DNA from: Spirochaetales bacterium
GTDB lineage: Bacteria; Spirochaetota; Spirochaetia; Sphaerochaetales; Sphaerochaetaceae
Direction of reading: 5' to 3'
Assembly: GCA_012800465.1 (NCBI GenBank)
Contig: JAAZJI010000124.1
Location: 1 to 8,870, forward strand
Length of the DNA stretch: 8,870 nucleotides
The translations under genes and the position numbers were made by a program. This document shows, piece after piece, positions 1 through 6,208 of the stretch; position 1 is the first letter of the stretch; each line of letters opens with the position of its first letter. The notes beneath the pieces are model-generated. The model ran no database searches, was not told where the DNA came from, and saw only the letters and a list, made by a program, of their open reading frames with translations.

Positions 1-34
1 CCGTCGGGAACTAAACAATTTCATCATATTTATT

Positions 35-63
35 TTGACATCCGCAGGGGGCTGGGGTAGAGT
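35..63 (+). promoter_or_regulatory. Sigma-70 type promoter of the importer operon
   Basis: A perfect -35 hexamer TTGACA lies at 35-40. After a 17-base spacer comes TAGAGT at 58-63, which matches the -10 consensus at four of six bases. Transcription would start near 70, leaving about 29 bases of leader before the binding-protein start at 99. The flanking sequence (1-34) is AT-rich, unlike the genes around it, which fits a promoter region. I see no convincing palindromic operator next to it, so any regulator of this operon is not evident from the window. Confidence 0.6.
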
Positions 64-98
64 AATGCTACAGACTGTTGCAAAAGGAGGAACACAGG

Positions 99-1106
99 AT
101 GAAAAAAGTATTCGTTTTTCTTCTCATCGCCCTGTTCGCGGCCGGCCTCGTATTCGCCGCCGGAGCGAAGGAAGCGAAGAGCGATGATTATGAGATCGTC
201 GTCGTTCCGAAGGATGCATCGAACCCGTGGTTCGTGCGGATGAAGGTCGGCGTCGACGAGTATGCGAAAGAGACCGGATTGAACGTCTATCAGCGGGGAA
301 CCCCCCAGATCGACGCCACGCTTCAGGCGCAGCTGGTCCAGGACCTGATCGCCCAGGGCGTTGACGCGATCTGCGTGGTGCCCGTCGACCTCGAGTCGAT
401 CGACCCGGTGCTGGCGCAAGCCCGAAAGGCCGGAATCGTCGTCATCACCCACGAGGGCGCGGACCTTGAGAACGTCGATTACGACATCGAAGCGTTCAGC
501 AACACCGGATACGGTGCGTTCATCATGGACAACCTCGCCGAAGCGATGGGGGGCGAAGGCCTGTACACCACCATGGTCGCCTCGCTGACCAACGGCTCGC
601 ACAACGAATGGGCCGATGCGGGCGTCGCCCACCAGAAGGCAAAGTATCCGAAGATGACCTTGCTCGAAGCGGACAAGCGCGTCGAGTCGTTCGACAACGG
701 AGACGTCGCCTACAACACGGCCAAGGAGCTGTTCAAGAAGTATCCCAATCTGAAGGGAATCATGGGAACGTCCTCCTATGACGCTCCCGGTGTCGCCCGA
801 GCGATTGAAGAGCTCGGTCTCGTCGGAAAGGCGTTCACCTCCGGCACCGGAATGCCGCTGGACAACGCCGAACTGCTGAAGAGCGGCGTCGTCAAGTCGC
901 TGACCCTCTGGGATCCCGCGCTCGCCGGCAAGGCGATGATCGCCCTGGCGGTGAAGGTCCTCAACGGCGAAGCGATCACCAGCCCGGTGAACCTCGGCGT
1001 CGAAGGGTATGAAGCCCTCCAGTTCAAGACGGGAAGCAAGACCGTCCTTGAAGGAGAAGGCTGGATCGTGATCAACGCGGCGAACGTCTACGACTTCGGA
1101 TTCTAG
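99..1106 (+). CDS. Sugar ABC transporter periplasmic substrate-binding protein (RhaS/LsrB-like)
   Basis: This 335-residue exported protein should capture a sugar or sugar-like ligand in the periplasm and hand it to the permeases encoded downstream. Residues 1-20 are a Sec signal peptide: KK, then a hydrophobic core, then V-F-A before the likely signal peptidase I cut. There is no lipobox cysteine, so it should be soluble rather than a lipoprotein. The rest has the two-lobed type-1 periplasmic binding fold (Peripla_BP_4, COG1879), with the lobe-1 core QLVQDLIAQGVDAICVVPV (78-96), the interdomain stretch LTLWDPALAGKAM (268-280) and a closing beta segment near 322-335. The LWDP segment and the C-terminal end resemble LsrB and RhaS. 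The start is the ATG at 99, because AAAAGGAGG (82-90) sits 8 bases upstream; the in-frame TTG at 78 precedes that site. The ligand cannot be told from sequence; rhamnose, AI-2 or another pentose or deoxysugar are candidates. Confidence 0.93.
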   Translation: MKKVFVFLLIALFAAGLVFAAGAKEAKSDDYEIVVVPKDASNPWFVRMKVGVDEYAKETGLNVYQRGTPQIDATLQAQLVQDLIAQGVDAICVVPVDLESIDPVLAQARKAGIVVITHEGADLENVDYDIEAFSNTGYGAFIMDNLAEAMGGEGLYTTMVASLTNGSHNEWADAGVAHQKAKYPKMTLLEADKRVESFDNGDVAYNTAKELFKKYPNLKGIMGTSSYDAPGVARAIEELGLVGKAFTSGTGMPLDNAELLKSGVVKSLTLWDPALAGKAMIALAVKVLNGEAITSPVNLGVEGYEALQFKTGSKTVLEGEGWIVINAANVYDFGF

Positions 1107-1124
1107 TGTTGTTACCATCGATTG

Positions 1125-1158
1125 CTGTCCTGTCAAAGTGTTGTCTTTGGCAGGACAG
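1125..1158 (+). terminator. Intercistronic hairpin between binding-protein and ATPase genes
   Basis: The left arm (1125-1138) and right arm (1145-1158) pair over 14 positions with a single G-U wobble, around the 6-base loop TGTTGT. One further G-U and one U-A pair can extend the base. No run of T follows, so this is not a standard intrinsic terminator. In other importers, similar hairpins after the binding-protein gene cause partial termination or protect the upstream mRNA from 3' decay, so that binding protein is made in excess over membrane parts. That role is inferred here. Confidence 0.6.
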
Positions 1159-1163
1159 TATCG

Positions 1164-1172
1164 TGTTATACT
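1164..1172 (+). promoter_or_regulatory. Possible extended -10 promoter upstream of the ATPase gene
   Basis: TGTTATACT at 1164-1172 matches the extended -10 pattern TGn-TATAAT with one mismatch in the hexamer. A start near 1179 would give a leader of about 28 bases containing the ATPase ribosome site. There is no well-placed -35: TTGGCA at 1147-1152 leaves only 14 bases, and TTGTCT at 1141-1146 leaves 20. It would allow the ATPase, permease and amidotransferase-like genes to be made independently of the hairpin. It is a candidate only. Confidence 0.35.
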
Positions 1173-1206
1173 GTAGCTTGAAAACTACCATCACGAGGTG
1201 ATTACG

Positions 1207-2691
1207 ATGGCAGAGACCCTATTGAGAGCCCAATCGATCCATAAATCGTTCGTGGGGGTTCATGCATTGAAGGACGTATCGTTCTCGATCAGGCGCGGGG
1301 AGATCCACTGCCTCGCCGGCGAGAACGGAAGCGGAAAATCGACCCTGATCAAGATCATCAGCGGCGTGTACACCCCCGATGCCGGGCACATCGAGTTCGA
1401 TGGACACCGGTACTCCAGGATCACTCCGATCGAGGCGATCAATCTCGGGATCCAGGTCATCTATCAGGATTTCTCCATCTTCCCCAACCTGACCGTGATG
1501 GAAAACCTCGCCCTGAACACCGAACTGGCCGCGAACCGCAAGCTGGTGAATTGGAAGCGGATCCGGCGGGTAGCGGAAGAAGCCCTTGCGAAGATCAACG
1601 TCCGGATCGATCTGGACGCATATGTCGGATCGTTGTCGGTCGCGGAAAAGCAGATCATCGCGATCAGCCGGGCCCTCATGTTCAACACGAAGCTGATCAT
1701 CATGGACGAGCCGACGACCGCCCTCACCAAGAAGGAGGTGAGGAACCTGTTCGCGATCATCCTGCAGCTGAAAGAGCGCGGCATCGCCACGCTGTTCGTC
1801 AGCCACAAGCTGAACGAAGTCTTTGAAATCTCCGAAAACTTCACGATCCTTCGCAGCGGCGAGCTGGTCGCCACCGGCTCGACGAAGGATCTGGATGACA
1901 AGAAGTTTTCCTACTATATGACGGGCCGGACCTTCGAATCCCGGCGTTTCGTTCCCAAGACGGTCTCCAAGGACCCGATCTTCGAAGCGGATCGGGTCGG
2001 AATCCCCGGATCGTTCGAGGATGTCTCCTTCGCCCTGCACGGGGGAGAGATCATCGGGATCACCGGGTTGCTGGACTCCGGCCGGACCGAGCTGGCTCTT
2101 TCGATGTTCGGCATGAAGCCGATCAGGGAAGGGGAGTTCCGGGTGGATGGGACCAAGGTCGAGCTTACCAGCCCGAGGGCGGCGATCAACCACGGGATCG
2201 GATACGTTCCCGAAGACCGCCTCAGTGAAGGCCTCTTTCTTCCCCGGTCGATCGGGGACAACATCGTGATCACCGAACTCGATTCATTGACGAAGAAGTT
2301 CGGCATCGTCGACGCCGAGCGCCGCGACGAAGAGATCCGGACGTGGGTCGGGAACCTCGCGATCGCGACTCCCGACCCCGACAACGCGTGCCAGACCCTC
2401 TCGGGAGGAAACCAGCAGCGGGTGGTCTTGGCGAAATGGCTGGCGAACAGCCCCCGGATCCTCATCCTCAACGGTCCGACGGTCGGTGTGGACATCGGCT
2501 CCAAGCACGATATCCATACGATCCTCCAGGAGCTTGCGAACGAGGGGATGGGGATCATCATCATCACCGATGATCTGCCGGAGGTCGTCGAGAACTGCTC
2601 GAAGATCCTGGTGATGAAGAACGGGAGGATCGTGGCCAAGCTCGATGCCGAAGAAGCCGATGAACAGAAGATCCTGTCGTATATGCTGTAG
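1207..2691 (+). CDS. CUT2-family sugar ABC transporter ATP-binding protein, two fused nucleotide-binding domains
   Basis: This 494-residue cytoplasmic ATPase (RbsA/MglA/XylG/LsrA type, COG1129) powers import through the two permeases encoded next. The first domain is intact: Walker A GENGSGKST (38-46), Q-loop Gln88, signature LSVAEKQ (143-149), Walker B IIMDEPT (164-170) and switch His200. The second domain (about 260-494) has the usual CUT2 Walker A remnant GLLDSGRTE (287-295, Arg in place of Lys) and a good signature LSGGNQQ (398-404). Its Walker B reads ILNGPTVGVD (420-429), so the Asp and catalytic Glu are Asn422 and Gly423, and its switch region is ITDDLPEV without His. Only one hydrolytic site is therefore expected. 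The start is the ATG at 1207, preceded by GAGGTGAT (1195-1202) with 4 bases between; the GTG at 1198 lies inside that site. The length is normal for the family. Confidence 0.95.
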   Translation: MAETLLRAQSIHKSFVGVHALKDVSFSIRRGEIHCLAGENGSGKSTLIKIISGVYTPDAGHIEFDGHRYSRITPIEAINLGIQVIYQDFSIFPNLTVMENLALNTELAANRKLVNWKRIRRVAEEALAKINVRIDLDAYVGSLSVAEKQIIAISRALMFNTKLIIMDEPTTALTKKEVRNLFAIILQLKERGIATLFVSHKLNEVFEISENFTILRSGELVATGSTKDLDDKKFSYYMTGRTFESRRFVPKTVSKDPIFEADRVGIPGSFEDVSFALHGGEIIGITGLLDSGRTELALSMFGMKPIREGEFRVDGTKVELTSPRAAINHGIGYVPEDRLSEGLFLPRSIGDNIVITELDSLTKKFGIVDAERRDEEIRTWVGNLAIATPDPDNACQTLSGGNQQRVVLAKWLANSPRILILNGPTVGVDIGSKHDIHTILQELANEGMGIIIITDDLPEVVENCSKILVMKNGRIVAKLDAEEADEQKILSYML

Positions 2692-2704
2692 GGAGGGAGA
2701 TGGA

Positions 2705-3748
2705 ATGAAAGGCGGTACACCGACATTGATGAAAAAACTGACTCGACGAAACGAGTTCTATGTATTTCTCGTTCTCCTTGTTCTCTGTCTGCTGATCGAA
2801 ATCCGTTCAGGACAGTTTTTCTCGCCGAACAACCTCGTCGACATCGCTTCGGCGATGATCGTCCCCGGATTGTTCGCGATCGGATCGTTTTTGGTCATCG
2901 TCTCCGGAGGGGTCGACGTCTCGTTTCCGGCTCTTGCGAGCCTCACGATGTACGCGACGACGAAGATGCTGCTTGATGCGAACTATCAGGGGGGAGCGGT
3001 GCTCCCGATCGTGATCGCCTTGGCGATCGGAGCGGTGCTGGGCGCGTTCAACGGATTGTTCATCGGATATTTCAGGCTTCCGGCGATGATCGTTACCTTG
3101 GGATCCTCAAGCGTGTTCAAGGGGATCATGCAGGGGGCTCTCAACTCGAAGCAGCTGACGGTGATTCCCCCGGGGATGAGACGATGGGGGACCTCCGCCC
3201 TCTTCATCGCCCGCAACCCCGTTTCCGGACTGACCAGCAGGATGTACGTCACGTTCATCGCGTTCATCGTGGTGCTCGCCCTCGTCTTCTTCCTGCTCCG
3301 GTTCACGATGTTCGGAAGGGGGATCTATGCGATCGGGGGCTCGGAGGTCAGCGCCCACCGGGCGGGCTTCAACGTCATCCGGACCAAGGTGATCATGTAT
3401 GTCCTGGTCGGCATGATCGCCAGCCTTGCCGGAATCATCCGGGCCAGCATGATGCAGCAGGCCCACCCGACGAACATGCTCGGAATGGAGATGAACATCA
3501 TCGCGGGCGTCGTCCTGGGAGGGACCGCCATCACCGGCGGCCGAGGCACCCTGACGGGGTGCATGCTCGGAACGCTTCTGATCGTCATCGTCGAGAACTC
3601 GATGATCCTGCTGGGAATCCCCACCTCGTGGCGGAGCGTCTTCACCGGCGTCCTCATCATCGTCGGTACCGGAGTCAGCGCCTATCAGACGATCGTGATG
3701 AACCGCTCCAAGCGGGTGCAGACGGCGAAGAAGGAGGTTGCGGCATGA
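2705..3748 (+). CDS. Sugar ABC transporter permease 1 (BPD_transp_2 / RbsC family)
   Basis: This 347-residue inner-membrane protein is one half of the importer's translocation channel. The N-terminus is short and basic (KKLTRR, 10-15) and is followed by about eight to ten hydrophobic segments. Family landmarks are the early GGVDVS loop (68-73), a cytoplasmic loop GRGIYAIGGSEVSAHRAGF (204-222) that should contact the ATPase, and LGGTAITGGRG (271-281), the C-terminal BPD_transp_2 signature. The C-terminal tail is basic. The gene begins 13 bases after the ATPase stop. I chose the ATG at 2705 because the purine-rich GGGAGGGAG (2691-2699) lies just upstream; a later ATG at 2729 is possible but less well placed. 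The last codon overlaps the next gene, so translation is probably coupled. Confidence 0.95.
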   Translation: MKGGTPTLMKKLTRRNEFYVFLVLLVLCLLIEIRSGQFFSPNNLVDIASAMIVPGLFAIGSFLVIVSGGVDVSFPALASLTMYATTKMLLDANYQGGAVLPIVIALAIGAVLGAFNGLFIGYFRLPAMIVTLGSSSVFKGIMQGALNSKQLTVIPPGMRRWGTSALFIARNPVSGLTSRMYVTFIAFIVVLALVFFLLRFTMFGRGIYAIGGSEVSAHRAGFNVIRTKVIMYVLVGMIASLAGIIRASMMQQAHPTNMLGMEMNIIAGVVLGGTAITGGRGTLTGCMLGTLLIVIVENSMILLGIPTSWRSVFTGVLIIVGTGVSAYQTIVMNRSKRVQTAKKEVAA

Positions 3749-4764
3749 CCACACCGACTCTGTTGAAAAAGGCCCAGGGCATCTATCGAAGCGACCGGCA
3801 CGTCTGGCGTCTCATTATCATGATCGCCCTGTGGCTGATCTTCATGGCGATCACCCGCTTCAGGAAATTCTATACATTGATCAACTTCCAGACGATGGCC
3901 GCCCAGTTTCCCGAGTTCGGGCTGATGAGCCTGGGGATCATGCTGGCGATGATCACCGGAGGGATCGACCTCTCGGTCGTCGGAGCCGCCAACCTGACCT
4001 CGATCCTGATGGCGTTCCTGTTGATCAACCTCACCACCGCCACCGGAGGGCTGCCGGCGTATGCGATTCCGCTCGTCTTCCTCTTGGCGATTCTCCTGGG
4101 AGCGGCGTTCGGGTTGTTCAACGGGCTCCTGGTTTCAAAATTCCACATTCCGCCGATCCTGGCGACGATGGGAAGCGGCGAGCTCTTTACCGGAATCTGC
4201 ATGGCGATGACCAACGGAAATGCGATCAGCAAGTTTTCCCGAGCCTACTCCCGGGCGATCAACAACCGGCTCTTCGACATGATTCCCGTCCAGCTGATCA
4301 TCTTCACCGTGATGGCGGTCATCATCTGGTTCCTTCTGAGCAAGACCGCCTACGGTTCGAAGCTGTATCTTCTGGGAACGAGTCCGACCGTCGCCAGGTT
4401 CAGCGGCCTGAAGACCGACCGGCTGCTGATGCAGACCTACATGATCTCGGGAATCTGCGCCGCCTTGGGCGGAATGATCATGCTGGCCAACTACAACTCC
4501 GCCCGGGCGGACTACGGAACGGTCTACACCCTCCAGTGCGTGCTCATCGTCGTCCTCGGAGGAGTGAGTCCCGTGGGAGGAAGAGGGAAGATCAACGGAG
4601 TCGTTCTTGCGATCATTCTGCTTCGGCTCCTTGAAACGGGGCTGAACCGGTTTCCGAAGATCAGCAGCTACTACATCTCCCTGATCTGGGGCGGCGTGCT
4701 GATCCTGGTGATGGTGCTCAACTACTTCACCGAGAACGCCAAAGTGAAGACGACAAACACATAG
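3745..4764 (+). CDS. Sugar ABC transporter permease 2 (BPD_transp_2 / RbsC family)
   Basis: This 339-residue inner-membrane protein is the second, distinct permease. With permease 1 it should form a heterodimeric channel, the arrangement of the RhaP/RhaQ and LsrC/LsrD systems; many ribose- or xylose-type importers instead use one permease twice. It has TGGIDLS (71-77), a cytoplasmic loop GSKLYLLGTSPTVARFSGL (204-222) and LGGVSPVGGRG (271-281), at the same residue positions as in permease 1, which points to an old duplication. Its ATG at 3745 overlaps the previous stop as ATGA. AGGAGG (3732-3737), inside the upstream gene, is spaced 7 bases from it. An open frame continues upstream to 3184, but that part reads out of frame through permease 1 and is not real. 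Confidence 0.95.
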   Translation: MTTPTLLKKAQGIYRSDRHVWRLIIMIALWLIFMAITRFRKFYTLINFQTMAAQFPEFGLMSLGIMLAMITGGIDLSVVGAANLTSILMAFLLINLTTATGGLPAYAIPLVFLLAILLGAAFGLFNGLLVSKFHIPPILATMGSGELFTGICMAMTNGNAISKFSRAYSRAINNRLFDMIPVQLIIFTVMAVIIWFLLSKTAYGSKLYLLGTSPTVARFSGLKTDRLLMQTYMISGICAALGGMIMLANYNSARADYGTVYTLQCVLIVVLGGVSPVGGRGKINGVVLAIILLRLLETGLNRFPKISSYYISLIWGGVLILVMVLNYFTENAKVKTTNT

Positions 4765-4774
4765 AGGAGGAGCC

Positions 4775-5536
4775 ATGCGCAAGATTCGAGTTCTGTTGGC
4801 CGGAGAGTCGTGGGTCACCGTTTCGACCCATCAGAAAGGGTTCGACCGCTTCGCTTCGGGAATGTATGACAATGGGCAGCGATATCTGGAAGCCGCTTTG
4901 AAGAGCGACCCTTCGATCGAATACGTCCATATGCCGGGGCATGAAGTGAGCGAACGGTTCCCCTTCACGATGGAGGAGCTGAAGGAATGGGACGTGATCA
5001 TCATCAGCGACATCGGATCCAACTCCTTCCTTCTTTCGAACAGGGTGTTCGTGGAAGGGAAGAAGGAGCCCAATCGGCTTCAGCTGCTGAAGGAGTGGAC
5101 TTCAGGCGGCGGAGCCTTGGTGATGTGCGGCGGATACCTCTCTTTTTCGGGATTTCAGGCGAGCGCGAAGTTCTTCCGGACCCCGATCGAAGAGGTCCTT
5201 CCGGTGGACATCTATACGTTCGACGACCGGGTGGAGACGCCTGAAGGAACCGAGATCACGATCGTCGACCCCGAGCACCCGATCGTCAACGGCATCAAGG
5301 GTCCCTGGCCGAACCTCCTGGGGTATCAGGAAGCGCCATTGAAAGGCGACGCCCACCTCATCGCCCAAAGCCAGTACGGCCATCCCCTGATCGCCGTACG
5401 GGAATACGGGGCGGGCAGGTCGATGGTCTGGATGAGCGACATCGGTCCGCACTGGTGTCCGGTGGAGTTCACCCGGTGGGAAGGGTATGCGACGTTCTGG
5501 AGGAACGCGATCCACTACCTGGCTAACGATCCGTAG
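4775..5536 (+). CDS. Glutamine amidotransferase-like (ThuA-like, DUF1355/PF07090-type) cytoplasmic protein
   Basis: This 253-residue soluble protein has no signal peptide or membrane segment. It shows the class-I glutamine amidotransferase-like fold: an N-terminal beta strand IRVLLAGESW (4-13), DVIIISDIGSNSFL (73-86), a nucleophile-elbow-like GGGALVMCGGYLSF (111-124) with Cys118, a late HPLIAVREYGAGRSMVWMSD (203-222), and a C-terminal WRNAIHYL. This pattern fits the putative amidotransferase family PF07090, related to ThuA proteins found in sugar-use operons. No reaction has been firmly assigned to the family as far as I know, and a full Cys-His-Glu triad is not evident. The gene starts 10 bases after permease 2, with AGGAGG at 4765-4770, so it is in the importer operon and may modify or bind the imported compound. 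It ends with TAG followed at once by TAA. Confidence 0.82.
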   Translation: MRKIRVLLAGESWVTVSTHQKGFDRFASGMYDNGQRYLEAALKSDPSIEYVHMPGHEVSERFPFTMEELKEWDVIIISDIGSNSFLLSNRVFVEGKKEPNRLQLLKEWTSGGGALVMCGGYLSFSGFQASAKFFRTPIEEVLPVDIYTFDDRVETPEGTEITIVDPEHPIVNGIKGPWPNLLGYQEAPLKGDAHLIAQSQYGHPLIAVREYGAGRSMVWMSDIGPHWCPVEFTRWEGYATFWRNAIHYLANDP

Positions 5537-6197
5537 TAATGATCTTCTTGAGGAAGCGGTCCACCAGGACCGGATCCAGGACCGTTCTTCTCATGCCCCT
5601 CAGCCGTGCGACCGCGACCGATTCGGGAACCCGCTCCCGGATGAAGTTCGCCCAGACGTTCGCCACGGCGATGATCCGGGCGGAGAGCGGGATCTCCTCG
5701 CCCTCGAGTCCCCTGGGATAGCCGCTTCCGTCGAACCGCTCATGATGATAGAGCACCGCCTCTGCCAGCGGGGCGTATTCATCCAATGAGCGGAGGATGT
5801 TGTACCCGATCTCGGGGTGGCGCCTGAGCTCCAGAATCTGGACCGGGGTGAGCCGGGAGTTTCTCAGGCGGAGGATTTCCGTATTGATCGCGATCTTCCC
5901 GAGGTCGTGGAAGAGGGCGGCTTTTTCGATCAGCTCGACTTCGTCCGTGCCCAGATGGGAGTGCATCGCCAGATCCTTCGCATAGGAGGAGACCAGTCTG
6001 CTGTGCTCCTCGATCGATTGCTCTTTTTCATAGAGCTGGTCCAAGATGGAGACGATCATCTGCCGCTTGTAGGGCATGTTCTCCTTGATCTTGTTCCGGT
6101 ACATCCGGTTTTCCGCGGTCTTGAACGTCGTCTCGAAGCCTTCTTCGGTGTTGTGCTGGGCGGAACCGAACGCCACGCTGATGAGCAGGTTCTGCAC
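5523..6197 (-). CDS. 3' part of the frameshifted c-di-GMP sensor: end of GGDEF domain plus HD-GYP phosphodiesterase domain
   Basis: This frame continues the sensor gene after the frameshift at 6287-6293. It is unlikely to be a separate gene: its first possible start, the GTG at 6197, lies inside the GGDEF fold, and the frame is open further upstream to a stop at 6309-6311. Counting from that GTG, residues 1-40 finish the cyclase domain (AENRMYRNK). Residues about 45-224 are HD-GYP, a c-di-GMP hydrolase domain, with E64 and H65, FHDLGK (96-101; H97, D98), HPEIGYNIL (127-135) and HHERFDGSGYPRGL (151-164). The usual later metal-binding Asp of the VAD motif is Asn180 (IAVANVWAN), and the following region is short and divergent, so activity is doubtful. 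The AAGGAG before the GTG is only 3 bases away and encodes Lys-Glu codons, so it is weak support for reinitiation. The stop overlaps the convergent amidotransferase-like gene. Confidence 0.85.
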   Translation of the reverse strand: MQNLLISVAFGSAQHNTEEGFETTFKTAENRMYRNKIKENMPYKRQMIVSILDQLYEKEQSIEEHSRLVSSYAKDLAMHSHLGTDEVELIEKAALFHDLGKIAINTEILRLRNSRLTPVQILELRRHPEIGYNILRSLDEYAPLAEAVLYHHERFDGSGYPRGLEGEEIPLSARIIAVANVWANFIRERVPESVAVARLRGMRRTVLDPVLVDRFLKKIITTDR

Positions 6198-6208
6198 CTT
6201 CTCCTTCT

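Noticed and set aside
57..71. Small inverted repeat GTAG...CTAC around the first promoter start
   Set aside because: Only four base pairs; too short to call a hairpin or operator.
30..1136. Long minus-strand open frame (368 residues) opposite the binding-protein gene
   Set aside because: It mirrors the codon pattern of the sense gene in GC-rich DNA, is rich in Arg, Gly, Asp and Val with no recognisable domain, and runs through the promoter of the real gene.
1125..1172. Hairpin as a full intrinsic terminator ending a single-gene operon
   Set aside because: No T run follows the stem, and the ATPase and permeases downstream clearly belong to the same importer.
1198..1206. GTG at 1198 as the ATPase start
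   Set aside because: It is part of the GAGGTGAT ribosome-binding sequence that serves the ATG at 1207.
1219..2193. Minus-strand open frame of 324 residues opposite the ATPase gene
   Set aside because: Antisense shadow: low-complexity composition, no motif, and the sense frame encodes an unmistakable ABC ATPase.
3184..3744. Upstream extension of the permease 2 frame
   Set aside because: The 187 extra residues read permease 1 out of frame and are Arg-, His- and Pro-rich. The ATGA overlap with a good ribosome site marks the real start at 3745.
99..5536. Naming the importer as a true AI-2 (lsr) or rhamnose system
   Set aside because: The architecture fits, but none of the associated kinase, isomerase, aldolase or processing genes is present, so a substrate name would be a guess.
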